Shown: piece by piece, positions 22,349 to 33,612 of the stretch | How the letters are laid out: the number at the start of each line of letters is the position of its first letter | How positions within the stretch are numbered: position 1 is the stretch's first letter | Assembly (NCBI RefSeq): GCF_901709675.1 | Contig: NC_051105.1 | Span: 1,614,001 to 1,678,000, forward strand | Direction: 5' to 3' | DNA: 64,000 nt | Source of the DNA: Syngnathus acus | Lineage: Eukaryota; Chordata; Actinopteri; Syngnathiformes; Syngnathidae | The notes under the pieces: generated by a model | What the model saw: the letters and a program-made list of their open reading frames with translations, nothing else | What the model was told of the DNA's origin: nothing | Database searches by the model: none | Position numbers and translations under genes: made by a program

Positions 22349-22541
22349 AGTTGTTTGTATCCTTAGCAACGGCGATAATTCCCATGGGCTGATGAGGAAC
22401 GTCTGCTCGCAGCACCTTGACGTCTCCGCCCGTGTATTTGTCGGCGCGCAGCACCGACCTTCGGGCCCAGTCTGACCAGTAAATGAAATCGGCATGGATG
22501 GCAAGTCCGTAGAAGTTTCCTTGATCTGACTTGACAATGAC
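22349..22541 (-). CDS. lrp1b: lrp1b exon 37: propeller 6, last blades
   Basis: Encodes [40 protein letters not shown] and [23 protein letters not shown] and [11 protein letters not shown] match LRP1B. Donor GTGAGT in phase 1. Next intron 792 nt, featureless. Confidence 0.94.
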
Positions 22542-24139
22542 CTGGAAGTTGCAGTTGGAGGATTTGCGCCAAGCAATATGGACATGTCGAATACCCGGCC
22601 GGAACAAGCATATTCAAGAGCGTTGTCAGCAATTTCCCTTTCATCCACAACCATCTGTTCATGATCTGGCCGGAGGAGCATTCAGAGAAATTGCCAAGGA
22701 ATTAATGTAGATCCTAATGTGTCCTTGCATTAATCAACACATCACCCCAGACGAGTGCTGAACCCAGATGTTGCAGGGGGGTCAATTGCACTGTCATTGG
22801 CAGGCTAGAAGGAATCCATCAGCTTCCTCCTAGTGGGACTCACGTGAGAGGACGCTAGCCCGCGGCAGCCCCGTCGTCGCTGCCATTAGCCGAACAGGCT
22901 TGTAAGCGGCGTCACATTAGCCCCGTGCCATACTGGGATGATTAGGACAGGTGTTGATTAAAGAAGCCCGGCACGCAGATGCAACAACTGGCCGCGGGAT
23001 GAGTGCGAGCCAGACAGTGACGGAGCGAGGTGGAAGCGTCGCGCGCCAGATGGGGCGACATACTGCCAGCAAATTATTTGGGGGTTTGGGAAGCGTTACA
23101 CACAAAAGCGTATGCCTTGTGCGGAAATGCAAACAGGATGTTGCGCGTCGCTGGCCTTATAGAACATTTAGGATTTGTTATTTATATTACGTACTTTCTT
23201 TATCCTCTGTGAATCACGACAAATATGACTGAGTTAGGATCTGGGACCGTCGCCGTGTACAATATTCCAGTATGGATGAATTATACTGACGATTAATGTC
23301 CATTGAATTGAAGCAAAACGGGTTTCATTACTTTACATTATGACTAATTAGATTATTACTGAATTTAGTACAATAATATAGACGGCTATTTTTCTGAATA
23401 AAAACAAATTTCAGACATTGGTTTTCTCTGGGAAACTGTTTTTTCTGATGGGCAAAGAAGATTTCATTATTGTCACATATATTATATTATGGTATATTAT
23501 TATTAAATTATATTATTATTAAATTAATTATATTATTATGAAATTATATTATTATCAAATTATACCACTGTAAATTAGAAATGTACAAGGCACAAAAGGA
23601 TGGTCTAATATCCTGAACCCGACCATCTTGTGAGCTTTTCCGCTACAGTATAGCATCACAGCGCGAGTGATTCTGCCTTTTAATTACTACTTGGATATCT
23701 TCCAGAATTGCTCAACTTTAATAAATAAGCAGTAACGTGGGATTTTTTAAAATGCCAGCTCTATTGACAAAAAGGTGGGGCACACCTATGTTGAGGCTTT
23801 TACTTTTGCAGTCTGGACAACTGCTGAAGTTGCCCGTCAGCCACTTTGGGTTTAATTTACACATTTTAATTGGAGTGCACCCCGAGCGATCTCATAGCAA
23901 TGCCTTCATTACGGGGAATTGAACTGCAGGAGGCCTAGGTAGGGTAGGGACCCCGAGGTGAAGGCTTTGCAGCTGACTTGCCGGCTCAGTCAACATATGC
24001 ATTGCTAATTGAGATGGGCCAAGCTGCTGGGCTACGCGTTTAATCCATGCCAAAAGAAAAGACATTGTGCCCTTATGTCAATTGGAATGCACACCACCAA
24101 GATTCATGCATAGATGACAACATGCATATTCATACTCAC
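22542..24139. other. Intron (1,598 nt) between exons 36 and 37
   Basis: Contains an ATT/TTA-rich low-complexity tract at about 23477-23565; otherwise nothing recognised. Confidence 0.6.
23477..23565. repeat. TTA/ATT-rich simple repeat
   Basis: Irregular TATTATTA and AAATTA units, low complexity. Confidence 0.8.
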
Positions 24140-24344
24140 ATATCGGGCGGATCCGTCGAAATCGCATCTCTCGATCTTGCCGAGGCTTCTGTCGGAAAAG
24201 TAGAGCTTCTCTGCTTTGTGATCAATGGTCAGTCCGTTGGGTGTCAGGATATCCGTGCTGACGATAATCCTCATGTTCTTGCCTGATAAAGTTGCCCTCA
24301 TGATGCTGGCTCTCTGCTCGTTCCAGTTGCTCCAAAACATCAGG
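24140..24344 (-). CDS. lrp1b: lrp1b exon 36: propeller 6
   Basis: Encodes [40 protein letters not shown] and [32 protein letters not shown] is the LRP1B form. Donor GTGAGT in phase 0. Confidence 0.95.
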
Positions 24345-25089
24345 CTGAGAAGTGGAAGAGGACAAATGAGCGACACCACGACACTATTTCACCTCACCAA
24401 GTCAAAGGCCAAACAATGCGAGCTGCTAATCTCGCCTGGAAAATGGATTGTACTCATTTCACTGCAGTTTACAATTCTGTTGTGTTGAAAATTCAAAGAT
24501 GGCATCAATGACATCAACATTTTCCGGCCTGTAACTGCGCAGCATGACAGCTTCGTTCCCTTTCACCCACGAGGAGCTCATCACAGATAAAGCCCAACTC
24601 CTTTTCAACACGATAATACCGACACGCATCACGGGTTGTGAGATAGTGCTAAAAATACAAACACCTGCATGGTGTAAAAAAAAAAAAAAAAGAATGATTT
24701 ATATCCTGGTTTTATTAAGTCTCCAAGAGGGCTGGCGAGAAACATTTAAGAAGATAACAGTTCAACAAGGATCGATCAAGGCTTCCAGCTCCTGTGAGAT
24801 CTATAGATAAGAATCACAAAAAACATGAAACGCTAACGGTGCCGCTTAAATCGCTTAACGCTGCTCCATATTTATTTATTTATTGAATCACCTGATGTAG
24901 TTTGCTGTTTTATCTCGAACTTACAAACGTGTCCTCCACGTCCACCTCTTGTAAAAAAATTAATGAATCCTAAACCGACAGCAGCTCATCAACTCCCAAA
25001 CAGATACTCAGATGGTGATGGCAGTCCTTGAACTTTTCTGACAGACCTCGAGAACTGTGTGATGACTGGAGTAAATTTGGACTACTGAC

Positions 25090-25279
25090 TTTTGACACTC
25101 ATCCAGGGCCAAGGCGTGTGGGTGGTCTTCCTCAGAAAGCGTAACCACAGCCTCCCGGCCAAGAACACCAGTTCCTCTCTGCTCGATGGTTTGCCTGGTG
25201 ATGGTGGAGGTCGTGGAGCTGCTCCAATAGAGCATGTCCCAGGCTCGGTGGTAGGCCAACCCCTCGACCGAACCCACGC
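25090..25279 (-). CDS. lrp1b: lrp1b exon 35: propeller 6
   Basis: Encodes [50 protein letters not shown]. Donor GTCAGT in phase 2. The following intron (24345-25089, 745 nt) contains a long poly-A run at about 24677 and nothing else seen. Confidence 0.94.
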
Positions 25280-28159
25280 CTGCAACAACAAAACTAACTT
25301 GTTCATTTCCCTCAAAGACATTGAAAAGTTGTTTCAAGAACATTTGCGGGCACGGAATGATGGGAGTACTCAATTGTGGTGATCTTTCGCAATTGTGAAC
25401 TTTCCATTTTGCGGGCATGGCTAAAACTAGGACTAACTCAAACACGTTTGTTGACTTCAGTGGTTATCTGGTGTAATGGAGTCTTGCAATTGTCATGCAT
25501 TAGACAGCGTATTTTCAAAGGTCATCGTCAGAGGAGCTCGGTAATGAAGGTTCTGTGAATAGCGGAGACATCTTGCTTCCATCCTTCAATCATTCGCCTT
25601 CTAATCAAGTTGTCAGCGTCTTCTGAAATGTTTATTGTACACGGACAGATGGGTGAAAATAGCACCCTTATGTTTTTGGTAATTACATTACGGGCCAGCT
25701 CCGTTTTTCGACCCGAAGATTTGAGTTGGAAATATTGACAACAGATGGTCAACTCCATTTGAATTTGGATGACTTTCCTTGGTGATTGCCGTAAAACGAC
25801 GACTCAAATCTGGAGCATGCGGGACGGACAATTATTTGGCAACGCGATGGACTTTTGCAATCAGACGTATTTCCAAGTTGTGCGAAAATGTGTCTGACCT
25901 CTACCAAATGTAATTTTTGCCAACTATCCATGCCCCCCCGGTTAAACTGAAAATAATATCGTGAGTAAAGACTGTTCTAGTTATGGGGTCATGAATTTTT
26001 AAGTGTTGAGATCCGATCGAGTCGTGCAAATCAGAAACTTCACTCGAGTGCATATCTCTGCCAAAATGTACTTCCCGACTTCTGTAATTAAGATGATTGC
26101 ATTATCCAGTTGGGAATTAAGTATCATAAGCTTGCGGGTCTTAAAAAATGTCAAAACAAATCCAGGAAATTTGCAAAACATCATTATAGACAAGTAAAGT
26201 AGGTAATGTGAGGTCACCAAGGGAATTTTGGTGATTCCATTCCTCATTTGTCACAAGTTGGGACATTTCATATTCCCCGTTGGCTTTGTTGACGTTTATG
26301 TGGGACAAAACACAGAGGAAGTGTTTCCGATGAAACCGAACAATAAGAGAACCACAAAAGCAACGATAACGCCGTCAACAATAACGACGGTAACCTTGTC
26401 CCAGTCAAAATTTCAACCACAACAACAGCTTTGCCTCGAGTATATTTAAAATCAGGATCTTTGCCCAAAAAGATTAAAAAGCGCCCATGAAACTTTCTCT
26501 CAAATGTCACGGTACTTCGATGATTTATGGATTTTGCACAATTCTAAGACACCACCCCAGGAAGCGTATTGACTTTACGCATTTCATCCAGCAGAACACA
26601 TGTTTGTTGTTATGAAGACAGAATTCCTTTCATTATGAGGAACACGGCAAAGGCCAAGGGATTAGCTACTTGAATGTGCCGTATTGTGTCAACAACAGGA
26701 GCTAGCGTTACTGATGATAAACAATAAAAGAACTAAATTTAGACGTTTGGATTTGCATAACATCTGATCACGGCATCAGAGGAAAACGTGCAAAACAAGA
26801 CAAATAGTTAAAGAAAGTTTGCGTGTCCATTCCCAGCACGGAGCCCACAAACCCAAAACCTCCAAGACGTGTACCGAGTCAGCCGATTGCTAATTAATAG
26901 TTTGCAATAAAAGCCATCTGGCCGAGTTTGCCGCAAATTGTTGGTGGGTTGAAGGATTAATTATTGGGGGACGTGGAGATTAATTAGGGAAGTATGCATG
27001 ATTAACATCTGCACTTTGCATTAATGGCGGGATGCAAGCACAAGTTCAAAATGCCACTTTTATGTCGAGCAAAATATATCAGCTGTTGCTGATTCAAAAA
27101 TGATGCCCACCGGCGGGAGGAAAGATGAAATGGGGACAGTAAAAGTATTTTTCTTTTTACTGATAAACCTTTATCTTAATTTGACGTGCCCGGCTTACTC
27201 CCTCAGGACAAAATAATTAATTAGCATTTCAATATAAAACATCTAGAAAATAAGATAATCTATGTCATTTATCGTCAGTAGGCTACAATACTGTAATTGG
27301 TTACGACAACATCTTACATATCAATAAATGAAAAGTTGAGACTGGACAAAACTGAATTACAGATATTTTTCATCCGTTCAAATGAATTGAAACTCATCCG
27401 AAAAACATCGATATCTGCAATGTTGCTTCTCAAACAACTATCTATTCTAGATGTATTGTGTAAAAGTCTCATGAAGGTGCTTGCACTTTTTCCGATGCAC
27501 TGCTTCAAAAATGAGGCGATAACATCCATTAAATTGGCTGATAACGCAGAATCAGCTGAGTTGAGGTTGTGTGAAGGAGGGGATCAGCAACGCTCTGCCA
27601 GCTTCCTGCAGTGTGTGCGTGTGTGATTGTACTGTGTGTGTGTGTAGATTTGGCCAGAGCCGAGCCTTGTTCTCAGGGGAAACGTCATCCAATCACGGAG
27701 AGTCCAGAGCGAGCAGACGAGATTTTCTCTGCTCTCTTCTTTTCCAGCCGTGTTCTCGTCAATACTTAAGTGACACTTGTAAAAAGCAATACACCTATTG
27801 AGCTGACAAGCTTGCCTTTTATGACAGTCTACATTTAAAATCGAAATTACCGGCATTTTTGCCATTGTGAAATTGGGGAAAATGCCATGATTTTCCTGAA
27901 ATGGCCGGTCTGAGCGTGTTGGAACCGCGTGACCCGTCGACGATTACGTTTGGGCTCTTAACGGTCACTTACTGCACACAATTATTTTTTTGGGCGTGAC
28001 GACGCTGCTTTGGTTTTAGTGCGATCAAACTTCGAACGGCAGATCACATTAAAGACGGGTCACGATATATTCAAATATTATTCAGGAACAGACAAAAACA
28101 TGACTTTGGTTACCAGGTTGCAAAGCATCAAAAACACGGTGAATATGACGATCACTTAC
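25280..28159. other. Intron (2,880 nt) between exons 34 and 35
   Basis: Contains a cluster of TAAT/ATTA homeodomain-type core motifs at 26890-27026. A short TG tract is near 27610-27645. No coding sequence. Confidence 0.6.
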
Positions 28160-28531
28160 TTTCTGCAATGACTGAGTGTCCAGTCCAGTCGTCGTTGATC
28201 ATCTGGATGTTTCCAAAGTGCACGTCACTGAAAAAGATGCGATTGGTGCCAAGCGTATGTTGACCGTAGTCAAATGCCAAGGCGATGACATTCTTGAAAA
28301 GAGCCAGGTTTTCCAAAGGCTGCACCGGCGAGTTGAGGTCATTCTCGTCGGCGAGGTGGATGCTTTTCAGACTCGTCCTCTCAGAGTAGAGAAGATAACC
28401 TTCGTAGCGCTCGCAGGAAAAGCCGTTCTCCGATAAGCGGCCGTGGGCGCAGGAGCAGGTTCGACGCCCGCTGCCCACGTGAAAGCAAAGCTGTCGACAA
28501 CCGCCGTTGTTCCTGGCGCATGGGTTCGAAC
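28160..28531 (-). CDS. lrp1b: lrp1b exon 34: EGF-like domain plus start of propeller 6
   Basis: The longest exon here (372 nt). [23 protein letters not shown] and [16 protein letters not shown] with six cysteines. Propeller: [51 protein letters not shown]. Phase 1-1, donor GTAAGT. Confidence 0.95.
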
Positions 28532-28608
28532 CTACGGGACGAACAAAAATGGAATGGTAGGCGTTTTCACCAAATTTGAAAATGAGCTCTGCAAATGAAA
28601 TGCACAAC

Positions 28609-28733
28609 CTTTCTCTCTGCCTCTGGTGAAGACCGCCACACTCTTCAAATTGACCCCGAGGCCACTCCTCATTGTCACGGCCTCGCTGCTGTCAGTCTTC
28701 AAGCCTCGTCGGATTGAACCGTTGGAGAAGGCC
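28609..28733 (-). CDS. lrp1b: lrp1b exon 33: propeller 5, last segment
   Basis: Encodes [20 protein letters not shown] and [15 protein letters not shown], ending GREK. Donor GTTGTG, phase 1 out. The following intron (28532-28608) is 77 nt. Confidence 0.92.
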
Positions 28734-29991
28734 CTGGAGCGCAGTAGGTGAAAAAGTGATTTGACTTTTTGCGAAGAAGATATATTTTCAGAGCCGCGTT
28801 CTGGCTTTCTTTTATCGATTTTTGTTTTCATTGCGAAATGATATCGATAGAAAGATCAGAGCACCAAAGTAAAACCCGATATAGCCACCAAAGCATTTGA
28901 ACATAGATTAGGACGAGTCGTGGAGAAGAACACAATAAATCCCACTTTCTTCACAAGAGGCACTCAGCTGTCGCTGCAGACTAACCTTTTGCAGAGGCTG
29001 GATTCAAGACAATACAGGCATGTAAAGTCAAAAATCAATTTTGCCTCGCCTCAAAATGATGGCCTTAAGGACAACCAAATAATGACACATCAGTGTCCTT
29101 TGAGGACGCGCCTACGGATGGGAGTTTTGATGTCAACAGAGACAGAATTGACTGGAAGCCTGTAAACAATGACTGCCGCCAAGGAGATAAGAAAGAAAGC
29201 CTCCATAGCGACGGCTTTATACTAACTGGATATTTCTACAGAGCAAAGAAATCAAGTCTTCTCGCAGTTCTCCACTTGGCTGCAAAAGATGTGAAAGAAT
29301 GACTTTTTTGCCATTTTCCAAATTGCTTCTTATTTGTTCCTCTTCACTTGGATTTATGGAACAGACCTTGAGGCAGGTCAGATAAGTTCCAGACATTAAA
29401 TGAAAAGCTCCCTCACTAACTTGAGCAACAATGCAATTAAAGTCCGAAAAAGATGGTAATCCGTTCTAGCCTTTGCCAAAAACGACCACCAAACATATTC
29501 GTAACATGACATAATTCAATTGAATGTAAGGAATGTTTCACAGAGAATCCAAAAAATATTTGCATGCCAGTGTTCTCTATTTTTTAGATGGTCTGCTTTA
29601 GTCAACCAATCTAACATCCTACTAAAAATGAACTACAGTATATTGAATCAAAAGTATTAATACTAAACCAGCCAGATGAGAAACACTATTGTCTCCTGAT
29701 ATCCACTGTCAGTGGCTTTGTTTTCCGCTCAAGTCTGCTCTCTGTGCTGCAGATAACATACGCACATAACATTCAGTCATACGGAATCAATACTGCAATC
29801 TTCTGCTGCAATGAAAACAAAAGTATCGGACTCACGATCTGGAGATAACCTTTATTAAAAGGCTACACTCTTGATCAGGACATCCTTAGCGCCTTAGCTT
29901 TCCACATAACCTTTAAAGTGGAGGGTTAATATCAGCTTAATGTCGCAAGAAAAGCCTTGTGTGGTGCCTTGAAAGAAAAAGAGAGCCTTAC
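28734..29991. other. Intron (1,258 nt) between exons 32 and 33
   Basis: Noncoding; nothing recognised. Confidence 0.6.
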
Positions 29992-30143
29992 CTGTCAGCC
30001 CAGTAGATGTAAGGCCCAAAGACAGCCACTGAGAAGAGGTCCACGTTGGCCGAAGACAGTACTATCTCCCGGCTCTCGCCTGTCTCAAGGTTGATCCTCT
30101 CGATCTTATCGGTCCGGGCGTCACACCAGTATAATGTATTTTC
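29992..30143 (-). CDS. lrp1b: lrp1b exon 32: propeller 5
   Basis: Encodes [40 protein letters not shown] and [10 protein letters not shown]. Phase 0 in, phase 2 out (GTAAGG). Confidence 0.95.
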
Positions 30144-30252
30144 CTGAGAAGCAATTTTAAAATGTATATTAGACACACTCGCTGCGGCCATATCTGTGCC
30201 GTAAAAGGATAAGACGAGGTCAGGAACCGAGGCGAGGACCGACGGACTTTAC

Positions 30253-30379
30253 CTCGTAGTCGATAGAAATGCCGTTGGGCCACATAATACCCGAGTTGAC
30301 CAAGGTGACTTGGTCCGAACCATCCAAGCGGGAGCGGCCAATACACGGATTCTGGCCCCACTCGGTCCAGAAGAGATAG
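30253..30379 (-). CDS. lrp1b: lrp1b exon 31: propeller 5
   Basis: Encodes [20 protein letters not shown] and [22 protein letters not shown] is an LRP1B feature (LRP1: GQYPRIER). Phase 0 out at GTAAAG. Next intron 109 nt. Confidence 0.95.
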
Positions 30380-30543
30380 CTGCCGAGCAACGGAGATATA
30401 TGTTGGACTGGTTGCTGTGCAGATGTTTGTTTCAGGTATTCTCCGTAAGAACAAGTATTTTCATTTTTAAAAAGCGTCAAACATGGCTTTGGAATACTAT
30501 GACAGGAAAACAATAATAGTGACGGTCATATCCGTTTGCCTAC

Positions 30544-30673
30544 CCCTTCTGAGGGTGGACAGCGATGCCTCGGGGCTGATCCAGACCTTCAGATATGACC
30601 ACCGAGCGGTACGCGCCGTTCAAACGAGATATTTCGATGAGATTGAAGCCGTGGTCTGTCCAGTAAAGATTCC
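30544..30673 (-). CDS. lrp1b: lrp1b exon 30: propeller 5
   Basis: Encodes [39 protein letters not shown]. Acceptor TTCCACAG, donor GTAGGC in phase 2. Next intron 164 nt. Confidence 0.94.
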
Positions 30674-30753
30674 CTGTGGAAAAATCGTCTTGCTGTTCAA
30701 ATACAAACCAAGATGTGAAAACAAAAATGGCATTGAAGAGTTCAAAGACGAAC

Positions 30754-30888
30754 CGGCCATCCAGTCAACAGCAATGCCTTCCACCCTGCTAATGCCAGAC
30801 GTTACAATGTCCTCCCTCCAGGTCTGATCTCGTTTTGCTCTGGATATTCTGTTAAGGCCCATGTCCGTCCAGTACACGGTGTCGTTCC
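30754..30888 (-). CDS. lrp1b: lrp1b exon 29: propeller 5
   Basis: Encodes [40 protein letters not shown] and DWMA. Donor GTTCGT is weak; phase 1 fits exon 30, restoring [13 protein letters not shown]. Next intron 80 nt. Confidence 0.93.
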
Positions 30889-32745
30889 CTGTTAGAGCAG
30901 TTAATGACACGGCGAGCTCAGATGATGGATGTGAGTGCCTCCGACTTTTTGGGGCCCTCAAACAATGCAGCTCATGAAAACACTTTTTATCACAGCAAGG
31001 CCCATTTCACTAAATCTTGTGGGGGACGATAAAAGGTGACGGGGAAAAAAGCATACAGGGTAAACATTCAAGGATGGCAGAAACTGTGTGATGCAAAATG
31101 TACTGTTGGTAAAATCAGTGTTGACTATTTTTGTTATGAAATCCTCATTGGCATAAGCAAAGATGGAGGAAGCACTTTTGTATTCTATTTTATTGTTGTC
31201 TGCTGGAAATCTTCTATGTCCAAATATGGTCAAGTCCATCGTTTTTTCCCACAAATCAATACTATTGGGCTCGTTTGAATTATTTTCTGAGGAATAGCAA
31301 CGACGGACAACAGCGGCAACTTGCTCGTCTCGTTCCCGCTAACTTGACGCCGTCTCCTACATGACCGTGCCTACGTTTGCAATAAAACGACGACTACTTG
31401 ACAAGCTATTTTACGCTAAGTCTCTAATGTCGCCCAGACTTAGTGAGTATTTCAACCTTTTTAAAATGCTTGTGGTCATGTCAGGATTTCACATTATTTC
31501 TGGAGTCGCTCACATTAAGTGCTCAGTGACGGCATGTGAAAGAGAAGGAGTTTATGGAAGGTCTTAAGCAGCTTTTCACTCTAAATATGCTGGCTGGGCT
31601 CAGCTCTGTTGGAGTGTGTGCGCAAGCCCCGGTATGCAGGGATTTGAATTTCCATTACAACACGGTTACTAGCTTGCAGGCGGGTCCTAAACAGATGACA
31701 CGCTCGCGTGCAGCCGGCTGATAGCGGCTGGCATCCAGCGACCTTCAACCTGCCATGGCTCGTATATAACCAACATATTAGCATCTTAGGTAGAAGTGAA
31801 GACCGATTTTTCGGTCGTTTGATAAATGGCGTCTTTTTATTCCAATCAGCCAGCATCAGGCTTATTGTTGCGGATGAGGTAGGAATATCTCTTCAGTTTT
31901 CAGTTCAGGTAATGATATCCTTTGGACTGCCTTAGTCATCATTTACATTCCATTACATACGTGGGAGTGCGACCAGGCTAGATCGTCTGTCTTTGCGACG
32001 AATCTATTATTTTTTATCATGGAGAGAGTCGAAGGGAAGTAGGGAGGTAACAAATTACAGTACGCGCCATTTGCTTCTTGCTTGGCAATGCAGGCTGCGC
32101 TTCCTTGATGCATTATCTGGGGAATTGATTTGTATTCCAATTGTTTCAGAGGCTGACTGTTATTCATACCCAGGCTTGCCTGTAATGTCATGTGATTACT
32201 CCATCAAAGCTGCATCCCGCCAGCCCGTGGACCATTATTCAAAATATAGCAAAGAAGGACTCCTCCCTTGACCTGTTTATTTTAAGGCGGATGAGCTTGG
32301 AGGAAATGAAGGCAAGCAAACCATGTTGGCTTTCGAATAAAAAGGCCATTTTTCCACCATGCAAAATGGGAAAAGATTAGATAAAAGGTTGAGATGCACA
32401 TTCCTGCTTAGATCCATAGACCCTCATTGCTGACATAATAAAAAAATCACTCTGAATCACTTTCCGTATTCCTTCAATTTAGTAATCAAACCAATTCAGA
32501 TGAATTGCAACTAATTGTGATTAATCACAAACAATCAAGCAATCCACTCAATTCCACAAACAGCAATTTAATTTACAACTCTATCATCAGTGGATCTTCT
32601 CTGTTGAAATAACACAAGCCAAACATAAAAGATCTTAACCTGAATTGCATATACTGTTTGGATATACGTGAGGTCCAAAATGTAAATAACCTTCGAAACG
32701 CCCCAGGCGAAACAAACTCGACGCATTAATCTGTCAGCGACTTAC
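30889..32745. other. Intron (1,857 nt) between exons 28 and 29
   Basis: Noncoding; small ORFs without domains; no repeat recognised. Confidence 0.6.
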
Positions 32746-32877
32746 CTGCATGAAAGTCCAGCCCCACAGCAAAAAGCGTCCCCGTGATTGGCATGAGGGC
32801 TTCAGCATTGTCCTTTGGGTCCAGAGAAATCCCTCTTATACCCTCATGGATGGAATACATCACAAATGAATCCATAC
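32746..32877 (-). CDS. lrp1b: lrp1b exon 28: propeller 5, first blade
   Basis: Encodes [29 protein letters not shown] and FAVGLDFHA. The acceptor CCCAAAG (AAG) is less common than CAG but keeps phase 1. Confidence 0.94.
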
Positions 32878-32988
32878 CTTTGGGTAAACAGCAAACTCCA
32901 GTAAACCATAAAACCCACACAAGATGGAAAAATATGTATGCATAACAAATCTCTGTGCAATGGCAGTTCTTTGAACTAGAAAACGTAC

Positions 32989-33114
32989 CCTCACAGGACA
33001 TGCGATCGCTTCTGAGGTTGTATCCAACAGTGCAAGAGCAGCTTCGGCTGCTTTCAGACGTTGGAAAACAGAGCTGCGAACATCCGCCGTTGTTGATTTG
33101 GCAAAGGTTCCTTC
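32989..33114 (-). CDS. lrp1b: lrp1b exon 27: EGF-like domain after propeller 4
   Basis: Encodes [20 protein letters not shown] and [18 protein letters not shown]; all six cysteines. Phase 1-1, donor GTACGT; next intron 111 nt. Confidence 0.94.
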
Positions 33115-33471
33115 CTGAAAGTTAACCAAAGCCAGCACGAGTATTAGAAAATCCTTCTGACAGAGATGAGAGAGAAGCGTTTGTTTTCGACCATTTCAAG
33201 TTTCCTAAAGTTTCCTTAAACGGTGCCATGTGATGTATTTAGGCGTTACCCTTCCCCTGCTGTAAAAACAAAATCTTAATTAGCAATATCGGTTATCCGG
33301 CATCGTTGTGATGTATAATTAGCTTGCTAGCTATACCTATAAATGCAACTTTCACTGAATCGTGGCCATTTTAGACTGCCTCATTGTCAAGCATTGTCTC
33401 AATGGATGATCCGTGACAAATGACTTTGAAAAATATGAAGTGTGCCACTCAGCAGATATTTGACTACACAC

Positions 33472-33612
33472 CTTTCTGACCTTCCCGGTCATACACCTTC
33501 ATGTGAAGGACCCCGCCAGTCTTGTTTCTCAGATTGACAAATTTCCGTCCATCTCTCTTGTTGACAGTTCCGAGTTGTGCAGATTCATCATCTGCCCACC
33601 ATAGTTCATTGC
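33472..33612 (-). CDS. lrp1b: lrp1b exon 26: propeller 4, last blade
   Basis: Encodes [35 protein letters not shown] and ends GQK. Human LRP1 and LRP1B have LGTCSK here; this gene has LGTVNK, so a free cysteine is absent. Acceptor GGGCTATAG, donor GTGTGT, phase 1-1. Next intron 357 nt, featureless. Confidence 0.92.
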
